Source of the DNA: an uncultured Myxococcales bacterium
GTDB lineage: Bacteria > Myxococcota > UBA727 > VGSZ01
NCBI GenBank assembly: GCA_903952805.1
Contig: CAJBHN010000670.1
Location: forward strand, 1 to 6,246
Reading direction: 5' to 3'
Length of the DNA stretch: 6,246 bases
Shown: one piece after another, positions 1 to 6,246 of the stretch
Layout of the letters: each line of letters starts with the position of its first letter
Position numbering within the stretch: the first letter of the stretch is position 1
Program-made: the position numbers and the translations under genes
The notes under the pieces: model-generated
What the model was told of the DNA's origin: nothing
The model's input: only the letters and a program-made list of their open reading frames with translations
Databases searched by the model: none

Positions 1-2
1 CA

Positions 3-3000
3 GGCGCCAATGGCGACGGTGGCTTGGCCAGCGATGGCTTTGTGTACGGACCGCAGATGCCAGCGGCCGGCCCCGACGGCGATCTCTACTTCACCGATAG
101 TTCCCAGCGCATCCGCCGCATCCGCCGCGATGGCGTCGTTGAGGCCTTCGCTGGCATGGGTGCCCTCAGTGGCTTCGCTGCCGAGGGTGCGCACCGCCTC
201 GACATCTCGCTCAACGGCGGCGTGCGCCGTGTGCGCGTGGGGCCCGACGGATCGGTGTATGTCGCGCAGAACCACCAGATCTTGCGCATCGCGCCCGACG
301 GCATCGTGCGCACGGTGGTGGGCGCTCCCGAGTACGTTCAATGTCAGGAGCTCGCGCTCTACGACGACTTCGGCGGCGAGGGCTGCTCACCCGAGGCTCC
401 GGGCTGCATCTGTCCCCCTGAGATCGCGGGTGACGGCGCGCATGCGATCGGCGCGATGATCAGCGTCTACGACTTTGACCTCCTGCCGGACGGCAGCATC
501 GTGTGGATCCAGAGCGAGAAGCCGCGCGTGATGCGCGCCAACAACGACGGCCGCATCTCCACGTACGCCGGCTTCACCGAGCCCACCGAGATGTACACGG
601 ACGGCGACGGCAATCCGGTGATCGCCGACGTGCCGGTCGCGGAGTCGTTCTATGGGGAGAGCGACGGCGAGCTGGCGCGCGCGGCCAAGCTGCCGTTTTC
701 CATGGTCACCATCTCGGCCGGCTCCGACGGCAGCGTCTACCTGACCGACTACTACACGGTGCGGCACATCGCGCCGGACGGCAGGGTAAGAATGGTGCTC
801 GACCGCTCCGGCATCATCCCGTTGACAGACGGCGCGCTGTTGGACGACCTGCTCGCCTTCGAAGTGATGGACGCGGCCGCGGGTCCAAACGGCGAGCTCG
901 TCTTGTTGGTGGAAGAGGCTGGCTTCGTCGGCCCTGACCTGCTGCCCGTCACCACCTCGGTATTGCGCGTCACCAACGGCCGCATCAGCCGCGTGGTGAA
1001 GGACATCCCGCGCCCCAACGACGGCTATGACCCCACCATCGGCGTGGGTCGCGACGGGGGCATCTACCTCACCAGCCTGCAGCGCATCACGCGATTGAAG
1101 GACGGCCAGCTCATCGGATACGGACGCAGCATCGTGCCTGCGCCCGACGGGCGGCACGTGTTCTTCTTCGATCCCGAAGGCAGGCACACCGACACGCTCG
1201 ACACCGGGAGCGGCGCGACCACGACCTTTCGCTACGACATCGCCGGCCGGTTTGATGCGATCATCGATCCGTCCGGCGCGATCACCACCATTCAGCGCAA
1301 CGGGTTGGGCACACCAACGTCCATCACGTCCTCTGGCGGACAGATCACGACAGTGGCGATGACCAACGGCAAGCTGACCACGATCACCGCGCCCGACGGC
1401 CTCACGACGTCGTTCACCTACTCCGGTGGACTCTTGACCGGCCGCACCGATCCCGGCGGCGCGGCTCACGCGTTCAGCTATGACGGCGCAGGCCGCTTGA
1501 TCGAAGACAGCGGACCGACCGGCGCCTTCACGACCTTGACGCGCACCCTTGGGCTCCCAGACGGACAAAAGGAGGTCGTCGTCACGACCAGCGACGGCAC
1601 GTCGCGCATCCATGAACAGAAGCTCAACGGTGGCCTGCTCCGCACCGTCACACTGCGCGATGGCAGCGAGCAGGTGGTCCACACCGACCTCGCTGGCGGC
1701 AGCGTCACCATGGCGCCGGACGGGACCACCACCGAGGTCACACTCGCCCCTGATCCGATCGGTGGCATGACCGCTCCGTACCCGGCGCGCGTGGTGATCA
1801 CCTCGCCGGGGGGCCGCGTGCGCGAAGTCAACCTGCAGGTCACCGCAACCTTCGACCCGCCGAACGATGCGATGTCGCCCGAGACGATCACCACCGTCAT
1901 CGATGACGATGGTGCGGTCTCCACGATCGAGTACGAGGTCGCCACGCGCACGGAGACCACGACCTCGGCCGAGGGCCGCGTCAGTGTGCGACGCTACGAC
2001 CCCAACGGCTCTGTGCAGTCAGAGTCAGAGGGACCCGGCCTGGCGGAGGTGACCTACGCGACCGGGAGCGGGCTGTTGCTGGTGAGCTCGAGCGCAAACG
2101 ATGGAACCCAGACCCGGATGACCGAGCTCGCCTATGACCCGCAGCGGCGCCTGTCGAGTGCGATCGATCCGAGCGGCCGCACCACAAACTACAGCTACGA
2201 CGGAGTGTCGTCGCGGATGTCGACCATCACCAACCCGGACGGCACTGAGGTTGCGTTCAGTTACGACAGCGCTGGGCGGCTCGGGTCCGTCACGCCGCCA
2301 GGCCGACCGGCGCACTTCTTTGTGATGGACGGCGCCGGGCGGCCGATCAGCTACACGCCGCCGGTGGTGGGCGCACCCGAGGCGGTCGTGTTGACGCGTC
2401 GACCCACGGGCGCCGTTGAGTCAGTGAACTTCGCTGATGGCTCCGGCATCGACATCAGCTTCGACGGGGCAGGGCGTCCCATTCAGCGCGACTTTGCGCG
2501 CGGCGCGGTGGTGATGGACTACGACAGCGCTGGGCGTCTGGCCTCCATTGCCGGTGCCGACGGCGTGGATGTCGCCTTCGACTACGACGGAGCTGCGGCC
2601 ACACAGTTCACCTGGAGCGGCGACACCACGGGCGTCGTGCAGCTTGACCTCGACGATCGCGGCCGCGCCGTCACGCAACGGGTGAATGGAAGCGCCATCA
2701 ACACCGTGTGGGACGACGACAACATGGTCGTCGCCGCCGGTCCGATGGTCCTGACGCGCAGCGCGGCAACCGGCCTCGTCACTACTGCGACGGCAGGGGC
2801 GATCACCGTCACATCAACGTACGACACGCTCGGCCGGGAGCGAACGCGAATCGCGCGACGCGGCGCGACCACGCTGTTTTCCGAAGCCACGGTTCTCGAT
2901 GACGCAGATCGTGTTGAGAGCACCACCGTCACCGACTCGTTGGGTACACGATCGCGATTCTACGAGCGCGACGCTGCGCTACGGCTTGTGACGGTGCGCA

Positions 3001-4205
3001 ACGGCGGATCGGCCGGGCCGGTGTTGGCTGCGTACGACTACGACGAGAACGGAAACCGCGACTCGCGCAGCGAAGGTGCCACGACACTCGCAACCTATGA
3101 CGCGCAGGATCGGCTGGTGTCGTCGGGCACCGCGTCGTTCACGCACAACGCGCGCGGTCAGCTGGTCACGAAGACGGACGGCGCCGACGTCACGAGCTAC
3201 GACTATGACGAGGAGGGCGCGCTGCTCGGGGTCTCGTTGCCCGACGGTACGCAGGTGACCTACGCGGTGGACGGACTCGGACGCCGTGTCGCGCGCTATG
3301 TGGACGGCGCGATGACGCATGGCTGGCTGTACGCGTACGGTCATCGGCCGGTCGCGGAGCTCGACGGCAGCGGCAATGTGGTGGCGCGCTTCGTCTACGG
3401 TCGCAGCGCACAGACCCCGGACGTGGTGGTCAAGAACGGTGTGCCGCACGTCGTGGTGGCCGATCACCTCGGCAGCGTGCGACTGGTGGCACGGCTCAGC
3501 GACGGTGTCGTCGTTGCCGAGCGCGATTACGGTGCGTGGGGAGAGGTGGTGCGCGACACGAACCCAGGCTTCCTGCCATTTGGCTATGGCGGCGGACACG
3601 AGGATACAGCGACCGGGCTCGTGCGCTTCGGCGTGCGGGACTACGACCCGCTCGAGGGCCGCTTCACAACCCGTGACCCAATCCTGTTCATGTCGGGGCA
3701 GACATCGCTGTACGCATTCGCGGAGAGCGATCCACTTTCGATCACGGATCCAAGCGGCCTGTCAGGTGCTTGCAAGGCGCTGCGCGACTTCATCGACAAG
3801 GTTGGCAACGGCGGGTGGCCCGTTTGGGAGATGGCAAAGAACGGGTACCTGCCGGCCGGACGCGGCGACTCTGCCGCTCTCAACAACGGCATGGGCGGCG
3901 CGCCAGCCTTCGAGTCGATCTACGGCCCGGTCGACGTGGATTGGATGATCAACTTCGCGTACGCCGGTGCCAGTGCGTCGGGCGTCGGACTCGGGCTCAC
4001 TGTGGCGGCGAACGCAGCGCTGTGGCCCGCGATGCAGATGGCTGCGTTCGGGTCGTCGTTTGACTCGTCATTCGGGAGCTCCATGTTGTGGGGCAACCCC
4101 GCCGAGCGAAACGCATGGGAAGCCGCCGCCGCATGGACCGATCCGTTCGGACCCAAGCTCCAGGAGATCTTCAAGCCCGCGCTCGATGCGTGCGAGTGCG
4201 AGTAA
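3..4205 (+). CDS. Giant NHL/YD-repeat (RHS) protein, 5' partial
   Basis: This is an RHS-family protein with a teneurin-like order of domains: NHL beta-propeller (residues about 16-368), YD-repeat shell (about 398-1140), RHS core (1147-1246) and a variable C-terminal domain (1247-1393). Numbering starts at the TTG at nt 24. The frame is open to the left edge and the codons before that TTG read GANGDGG, a typical NHL linker, so the true start and any signal peptide lie outside the window. YD units such as FRYDIAGR, FSYDGAGR, FSYDSAGR, MDYDSAGR and YDYDENGNR are plain. Residues about 506-657 are more degenerate. RHS proteins build a hollow shell that encloses a C-terminal effector, often released by self-cleavage and delivered by type VI or other secretion. 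Whether this one is a toxin or a surface adhesin is not shown. The stop is TAA at 4203-4205. No same-strand gene follows directly; the next gene is convergent, 3 nt away. The RHS assignment is very secure; function and export route are inferred. Confidence 0.95.
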   Translation, partial: GANGDGGLASDGFVYGPQMPAAGPDGDLYFTDSSQRIRRIRRDGVVEAFAGMGALSGFAAEGAHRLDISLNGGVRRVRVGPDGSVYVAQNHQILRIAPDGIVRTVVGAPEYVQCQELALYDDFGGEGCSPEAPGCICPPEIAGDGAHAIGAMISVYDFDLLPDGSIVWIQSEKPRVMRANNDGRISTYAGFTEPTEMYTDGDGNPVIADVPVAESFYGESDGELARAAKLPFSMVTISAGSDGSVYLTDYYTVRHIAPDGRVRMVLDRSGIIPLTDGALLDDLLAFEVMDAAAGPNGELVLLVEEAGFVGPDLLPVTTSVLRVTNGRISRVVKDIPRPNDGYDPTIGVGRDGGIYLTSLQRITRLKDGQLIGYGRSIVPAPDGRHVFFFDPEGRHTDTLDTGSGATTTFRYDIAGRFDAIIDPSGAITTIQRNGLGTPTSITSSGGQITTVAMTNGKLTTITAPDGLTTSFTYSGGLLTGRTDPGGAAHAFSYDGAGRLIEDSGPTGAFTTLTRTLGLPDGQKEVVVTTSDGTSRIHEQKLNGGLLRTVTLRDGSEQVVHTDLAGGSVTMAPDGTTTEVTLAPDPIGGMTAPYPARVVITSPGGRVREVNLQVTATFDPPNDAMSPETITTVIDDDGAVSTIEYEVATRTETTTSAEGRVSVRRYDPNGSVQSESEGPGLAEVTYATGSGLLLVSSSANDGTQTRMTELAYDPQRRLSSAIDPSGRTTNYSYDGVSSRMSTITNPDGTEVAFSYDSAGRLGSVTPPGRPAHFFVMDGAGRPISYTPPVVGAPEAVVLTRRPTGAVESVNFADGSGIDISFDGAGRPIQRDFARGAVVMDYDSAGRLASIAGADGVDVAFDYDGAAATQFTWSGDTTGVVQLDLDDRGRAVTQRVNGSAINTVWDDDNMVVAAGPMVLTRSAATGLVTTATAGAITVTSTYDTLGRERTRIARRGATTLFSEATVLDDADRVESTTVTDSLGTRSRFYERDAALRLVTVRNGGSAGPVLAAYDYDENGNRDSRSEGATTLATYDAQDRLVSSGTASFTHNARGQLVTKTDGADVTSYDYDEEGALLGVSLPDGTQVTYAVDGLGRRVARYVDGAMTHGWLYAYGHRPVAELDGSGNVVARFVYGRSAQTPDVVVKNGVPHVVVADHLGSVRLVARLSDGVVVAERDYGAWGEVVRDTNPGFLPFGYGGGHEDTATGLVRFGVRDYDPLEGRFTTRDPILFMSGQTSLYAFAESDPLSITDPSGLSGACKALRDFIDKVGNGGWPVWEMAKNGYLPAGRGDSAALNNGMGGAPAFESIYGPVDVDWMINFAYAGASASGVGLGLTVAANAALWPAMQMAAFGSSFDSSFGSSMLWGNPAERNAWEAAAAWTDPFGPKLQEIFKPALDACECE
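69..1127 (+). other. NHL-type beta-propeller domain of the RHS protein
   Basis: About six units share the pattern G-P-D-G-x-hydrophobic-Y followed by a strand ending in DGxhxxhxG. They begin near residues 16 (GPDGDLYFTD), 73 (GPDGSVYVAQ), 154 (LPDGSIVWIQ), 233 (GSDGSVYLTD), 287 (GPNGELVLLV) and 342 (GRDGGIYLTS). The spacing of 50-80 residues fits blades with long loops. The DG(R/I/V)hR sub-motifs, for example APDGIVR, APDGRVR and NDGRIS, mark the inner strands. The loop between units 2 and 3 holds four cysteines (C107, C121, C128, C130), which could form disulfides if the protein is exported. NHL propellers usually bind protein, sugar or nucleic-acid ligands, and in teneurins they sit directly before the YD shell. 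The ligand here is unknown. At least one more blade may lie left of the window. Confidence 0.85.
1215..3443 (+). repeat. YD-repeat array (RHS shell)
   Basis: The stretch encodes tandem YD repeats of about 20 residues with the pattern Y-D-x(2)-G-R-(L/h)-x(4-9)-DG/PSG-x-T/V. Clear units start near residues 404, 486, 658 and then densely to about 1090 (YAVDGLGRRVARYVDG). Between residues about 506 and 657 the YD signature is largely lost and replaced by T/V-rich strands with DG turns, which is common in RHS shells. The repeats have diverged at DNA level, but two units share an exact 17-nt stretch (2262-2278 and 2520-2536) encoding YDSAGR. By homology the array forms a spiral beta-sheet shell. 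It contains no cysteine. Confidence 0.9.
3462..3761 (+). other. RHS-associated core with Asp self-cleavage motif
   Basis: This conserved block closes the shell. It starts with DHLGSVR (residues 1147-1153), continues through the DYGAWGE and GLVRFGVRDYDP segments and RFTTRDPI (D1218), and ends with DPLSITDPSGL (D1236, D1242, L1246). In characterised RHS proteins the paired aspartates of this motif act as an aspartyl-protease-like centre that cuts after the final leucine. Both aspartates and the G-L are intact here, so release of the C-terminal domain after L1246 is expected. Cleavage itself is inferred. Confidence 0.9.
3762..4202 (+). other. Variable C-terminal domain of RHS protein, unrecognised
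   Basis: These 147 residues (1247-1393) follow the predicted cleavage point and occupy the place where RHS proteins carry exchangeable effectors. I do not recognise the fold. Visible features are: an N-terminal helix-like segment starting CKALRDFIDK; a GGWPVWEMAKNG segment; YGPVDVDWMINF; a glycine/alanine-rich hydrophobic stretch at about 1313-1343; a serine/phenylalanine-rich patch (SSFDSSFGSS); and a C-terminal amphipathic segment ending in DACECE. It has no histidine, seven tryptophans and three cysteines (C1250, C1390, C1392). Absence of histidine argues against HNH, GHH, AHH and His-dependent RNase toxins. A pore-forming or membrane-acting role, or a simple structural plug, are possibilities only. 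Base composition and frame quality look like the rest of the gene. Confidence 0.7.
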
Positions 4206-4208
4206 CGC

Positions 4209-4808
4209 TCACCGCGGGAGGAAGCGGCCCACGGTGGCGGCGTACGCCCGGTAGGCGTCGCCGTGCACCCGCAGCAGGTATGGCTCCTCCACGCGGCGCA
4301 CCAACAGCGAGATGAACACGGCGTACATCGCCAGGCCGGTCAGCGTTGTTGCGTGGGGAGCGAGCAGCGTGAGGCCGATCAGCGCGACTGCGATCGCTGA
4401 GTAGATGGGGTTTCGCACAACGCGATAAGGCCCGTGCGCGATCAGCGCTGTGCGCTCGCTCTCGTCCACGCCGATGCGCCACGAGGCGCCCATGGTGAGC
4501 TGCGCAAACAGCACCGCTGCGCTGCCCGCGATGGCGAGCACAAACGCGCCGGTGCGGATCGAAAACGGCACCACCGTGAGCGGCGCTGCACGGCTGAGCA
4601 TCAGCGCGACCAGGCCGCTCAAGTTGACCACCGCTGTGGCCAACAGGCCCATGTTGATCCACCACGTCGACGTGAAGCGCGCAGCCTTGAGCCGCACACC
4701 GGTATCGCCGGTGCGCGCCCGCTGCAGCGCCAGCCGAAACACCAACGTCGCGAGCATGAACACCACCGCGACGGGGAGATACAGGCTGTCCACGGCGCGC
4801 ACCTCCAT
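4209..4808 (-). CDS. ICMT-like integral membrane methyltransferase family protein
   Basis: The 199-residue product matches the isoprenylcysteine carboxyl methyltransferase/phospholipid methyltransferase superfamily, small membrane enzymes that move a methyl group from S-adenosylmethionine to lipid-like or other substrates. Membrane segments are seen at about 8-28, 50-71 and 84-106, with a helical hairpin at about 135-170. The family SAM-binding signature is present: HGPYRVVRNPIY (125-136), followed by EEPYLLRVHGDAYRAYAATVGRFLP (EE at 174-175, Y186 and Y189, R195-P198). Many relatives have RHP where this one has RNP, and both occur in the family. Length is typical for bacterial members. ATG at 4806-4808 is the first possible start, since an in-frame TAG lies at 4818-4820, and a GGG-containing site sits 7 nt upstream. 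The stop lies 3 nt from that of the convergent RHS gene. The substrate cannot be deduced; bacteria rarely have prenylated proteins, so true ICMT activity should not be assumed. Confidence 0.9.
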   Translation of the reverse strand: MEVRAVDSLYLPVAVVFMLATLVFRLALQRARTGDTGVRLKAARFTSTWWINMGLLATAVVNLSGLVALMLSRAAPLTVVPFSIRTGAFVLAIAGSAAVLFAQLTMGASWRIGVDESERTALIAHGPYRVVRNPIYSAIAVALIGLTLLAPHATTLTGLAMYAVFISLLVRRVEEPYLLRVHGDAYRAYAATVGRFLPR

Positions 4809-4958
4809 CCCATCACCCTACGACGCCACCGAGCCCCTGGTTCACATCGAGCAGAGCTGATCCGCTCAGCGGCAATGCGGGCTGGACCGGTCTGCCCACT
4901 TCACTCCGCTTCGGCGCGGGACCTGCCGGGCACGCACCTTGCGTTGCTTCGCCGGCAG
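4809..4958. promoter_or_regulatory. Divergent intergenic region, presumed to hold both promoters
   Basis: About 150 nt separate the methyltransferase start from the start chosen for the plus-strand membrane protein, so promoters for both directions should lie here. I could not place a convincing -35/-10 pair. The only clear local structure is a perfect 5-bp inverted repeat with a 5-nt centre, GCTGA-TCCGC-TCAGC, at 4856-4870. It could be a small operator or chance. If the plus-strand gene starts at the upstream in-frame ATG at 4875, that repeat would sit directly before the start codon. Confidence 0.4.
4816..4820 (-). promoter_or_regulatory. Ribosome binding site of methyltransferase gene
   Basis: On the minus strand TAGGG lies 7 nt before the ATG. 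It is a partial Shine-Dalgarno match and overlaps the in-frame TAG that rules out any start further upstream. Confidence 0.45.
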
Positions 4959-5963
4959 ATGACGTCCATCCAAGAAGACCAGGCAGAGCCGCCGCGCGCG
5001 TTGGTCCGGGCGCTGATGGCGCTGTGCGGCGTCGCGGCCGTCGCCGCCATCGGTGGTGGCGCTGCGCTCTTGCTCGCGCCTGGCGACGATCCCGCGTTGT
5101 GGGCACTGCTGCAGCACACGCCGTTTGAGACCTTCCTGATCCCTGGCTTGTTGTTGCTGTGCGTGGTGGGTGGCGCGCAGGTCCTCGCGCTCGTGCTGTT
5201 GAAGCGCCGCGCCGATGTAATGCTGGACGCGGCCATCTTCGCGGGCGGCGTGCTGACCGTGTGGATCGTGGCCGAAGTCGCCATGTTCCGCTTCGTCAAC
5301 GGACTGCACATCGCGTGCGGCGGACTGGGCCTTGTCACGCTCGCAGTGGCCACCGTTGGCGCGTGGCGATCGGGCCGGCCGCGACACCGTTGGCTCATCG
5401 GCGTCACCGCGGGTGAGGCGCTCGGCTTTCTGGCGCCGACGGCCGCGGGTCTGTGGAGCGCGCGCGCCGGCATGGATGGCGTGGCGCAATGGGCTGCGCT
5501 GGTTGCCGCAGGAGCGGTCGAGGGGCTCGTGTTGGGCTCGGCGCAAGGGGCGGTGTTTCCCGGCGCCATCGAAGGGCGGCGCTTTGCCGTCTTCTCCGCG
5601 GCGGGGGCTGCGCTCGCCTGGTCGTGCTTCATGGGCATCTCCATGTTGGTGGGCAGCAACGTCCCGGGCGTGATCGTCGGCGCCGGCGCGCTGGTGATGG
5701 GTGCTGTCGGGCTGTTCTCCGTCGGCGTGGCGCAGGGCCTCGCGCTGAAAGGAGCAGGCGGACCGAGCGCAACAGCGGTCCGGTGGTTTGTTGGGTGGAC
5801 CGCCCTCGCGTGGGCCGTCGCGCTGCCGCTGTCGTTCGCTGCATCGCCGTTCGTCGATGAGTCCACGCCGCTGTGGGTCCACGTCGTGCTGTGGGGAATG
5901 GGCGGCGTGTGCATGGCCTGGGTGATGGCGCTGGTGACCTGGCAGGGCGCGCGCCGACTCTGA
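4959..5963 (+). CDS. Polytopic membrane protein, about 10 TM helices, function unknown
   Basis: The 334-residue product is almost wholly hydrophobic. Predicted helices lie at about 17-40, 58-81, 88-110, 115-136, 145-165, 178-200, 208-231, 234-262, 273-296 and 305-328. The first four, with the TPFETFLIPGLLLL segment (54-67) and a KRR turn (82-84), resemble small four-helix membrane proteins of unknown function that I have seen widely in high-GC bacteria. A basic linker, RSGRPRHRW (137-145), then leads to a six-helix part with small-residue motifs GVTAGEALGF and AGAVEGLVLGSAQG. The protein may therefore be a fusion of two modules. No catalytic or transporter signature is evident. The open frame extends far upstream, but that part is antisense to the methyltransferase and arginine/histidine-rich, so I start at ATG 4959, just before the soluble N-terminus MTSIQEDQAEPP. 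No good ribosome binding site is seen; TTG 4944 or ATG 4875 remain possible. The stop is TGA at 5961-5963. Confidence 0.8.
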   Translation: MTSIQEDQAEPPRALVRALMALCGVAAVAAIGGGAALLLAPGDDPALWALLQHTPFETFLIPGLLLLCVVGGAQVLALVLLKRRADVMLDAAIFAGGVLTVWIVAEVAMFRFVNGLHIACGGLGLVTLAVATVGAWRSGRPRHRWLIGVTAGEALGFLAPTAAGLWSARAGMDGVAQWAALVAAGAVEGLVLGSAQGAVFPGAIEGRRFAVFSAAGAALAWSCFMGISMLVGSNVPGVIVGAGALVMGAVGLFSVGVAQGLALKGAGGPSATAVRWFVGWTALAWAVALPLSFAASPFVDESTPLWVHVVLWGMGGVCMAWVMALVTWQGARRL

Positions 5964-6118
5964 GCCCTGCTGGTCCGTCTGCAGAGTCCGTGGCAGCCTC
6001 GGGCGCAGATGCTCTCAAGCAGTTCGACGTCCCGCTGTGGCCGTGATGTGCGGATGATGTGGAGGTGACGTGACCACCGTGCACACCGCGCTCGCCGCGC
6101 TCAGGAAGAAGGGCGCGG
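5964..6118 (+). promoter_or_regulatory. Intergenic spacer with a strong unused or alternative ribosome binding site
   Basis: No terminator hairpin with a T-run is visible after the membrane-protein gene. GGAGGTGA at 6061-6068 is the best Shine-Dalgarno match in the window and is followed, after 4 nt from GGAGG, by GTG at 6070-6072. That GTG opens a frame that stays open to the window end (59 codons) and reads VTTVHTALAALRKKGAD at first, but it becomes cysteine/arginine-rich and A/T-ending at third positions after nt 6120. It may be the true start of the next gene if a one-base frame change occurs near 6113-6124. Confidence 0.4.
6103..6113 (+). promoter_or_regulatory. Possible ribosome binding site for the right-edge gene
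   Basis: AGGAAGAAGGG is purine-rich, and its AAGGG end lies 5 nt before the ATG at 6119. It supports that ATG, but it competes with the stronger site 40 nt upstream, which serves a different frame. Confidence 0.4.
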
Positions 6119-6246
6119 ATGCTCTATGTTGTGAACCGCGATCCAACCGCCGCCCTGTCGGCGTTGCTCGCCGTACAATCTGGCACGATTGTCGCCCTCG
6201 CCGTCACCGTGTGGGTCTTGCTGGCGCCGACGGTCGCTCGCCTGGA
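6119..6246 (+). CDS. Start of a putative membrane protein, 3' partial
   Basis: Forty-two codons are visible before the window ends. The product begins MLYVVNRDPTAALSALL and runs into a hydrophobic stretch (about residues 13-38, including GTIVALAVTVWVLL) that looks like a first transmembrane helix or signal anchor. Third codon positions are mostly G/C, unlike the other two plus-strand frames over the same bases, which supports real coding. ATG 6119 is the only start in this frame after the TGA at 6071-6073. The preceding 50 nt look coding in a neighbouring frame that has its own strong ribosome binding site, so the real N-terminus may be longer and joined by a frameshift. Family not recognised. 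Confidence 0.5.
   Translation, partial: MLYVVNRDPTAALSALLAVQSGTIVALAVTVWVLLAPTVARL

Noticed and set aside
24..26. TTG at nt 24 as the true start of the RHS protein
   Set aside because: The frame is open to the window edge, the preceding residues GANGDGG fit NHL repeat sequence, and starting here would cut into the propeller and leave no signal peptide.
387..1682. 431-codon open frame on the minus strand inside the RHS gene
   Set aside because: It lies antisense to clear NHL/YD-repeat coding sequence and its translation is Arg/Ala/Val/His-rich low-complexity with no family resemblance; such shadows are expected at this GC content.
2262..2536. Exact 17-nt direct repeat (2262-2278 and 2520-2536) as a recombination or mobile-element signal
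   Set aside because: Both copies encode YDSAGR of the YD repeat in the same frame, so it is explained by the protein repeat.
4196..4212. Quasi-palindrome across the two convergent stop codons as a bidirectional terminator
   Set aside because: Only outer and scattered positions pair, several internal mismatches break the stem, and no T-run follows on either strand.
4434..4958. Upstream extension of the plus-strand membrane-protein frame
   Set aside because: The translation is Arg/His/Gln-rich and mostly antisense to the well-supported methyltransferase gene; hydrophobic coding character begins only after ATG 4959.
4866..5914. Two overlapping minus-strand frames of about 337 codons opposite the membrane protein
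   Set aside because: Both are Arg/Pro/Ala/Gln-rich shadows without membrane or domain features, while the plus strand gives ten coherent hydrophobic helices.

Overview
The window is high-GC DNA with long shadow reading frames on every strand. It carries one very large RHS/YD-repeat protein gene and two genes for membrane proteins, and a further gene begins at the right edge. The gene style (giant NHL plus YD-repeat protein, weak ribosome binding sites, G/C-rich third codon positions) would fit a myxobacterium-like Myxococcota genome or a similar high-GC environmental bacterium. That assignment is inference; no marker gene fixes the taxonomy.

Layout. (1) nt 3-4205, plus strand: the 3' part of a giant secreted-type protein whose N-terminus lies left of the window. 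It reads as an NHL beta-propeller of about six blades, then a long YD-repeat shell, then an RHS-associated core with the paired DPxxxxDPxGL cleavage motif, then an unrecognised 147-residue C-terminal domain. Residue numbers for this protein count from the TTG codon at nt 24; that codon is only a numbering anchor, because the frame is open to the left edge. (2) nt 4209-4808, minus strand: a 199-residue integral-membrane methyltransferase of the isoprenylcysteine carboxyl methyltransferase (ICMT)-like family, convergent with the RHS gene, with 3 nt between the two stop codons. (3) nt 4809-4958: a short divergent intergenic region with a small inverted repeat. (4) nt 4959-5963, plus strand: a 334-residue protein with about ten predicted membrane helices and no recognised function. 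(5) nt 5964-6246: a short spacer, then the start of a further membrane-type protein cut by the window edge. The coding signal appears to change frame near nt 6120, so its true start is uncertain.

The genes do not form an obvious pathway. The RHS gene has the architecture of a polymorphic toxin or teneurin-like surface protein, but the position where a cognate immunity gene normally sits is occupied by an opposite-strand methyltransferase gene. The most interesting material is the orphan C-terminal domain (no histidine, seven tryptophans, a hydrophobic stretch), the strict placement of cysteines outside the YD shell, and the apparent frame switch at the right edge.
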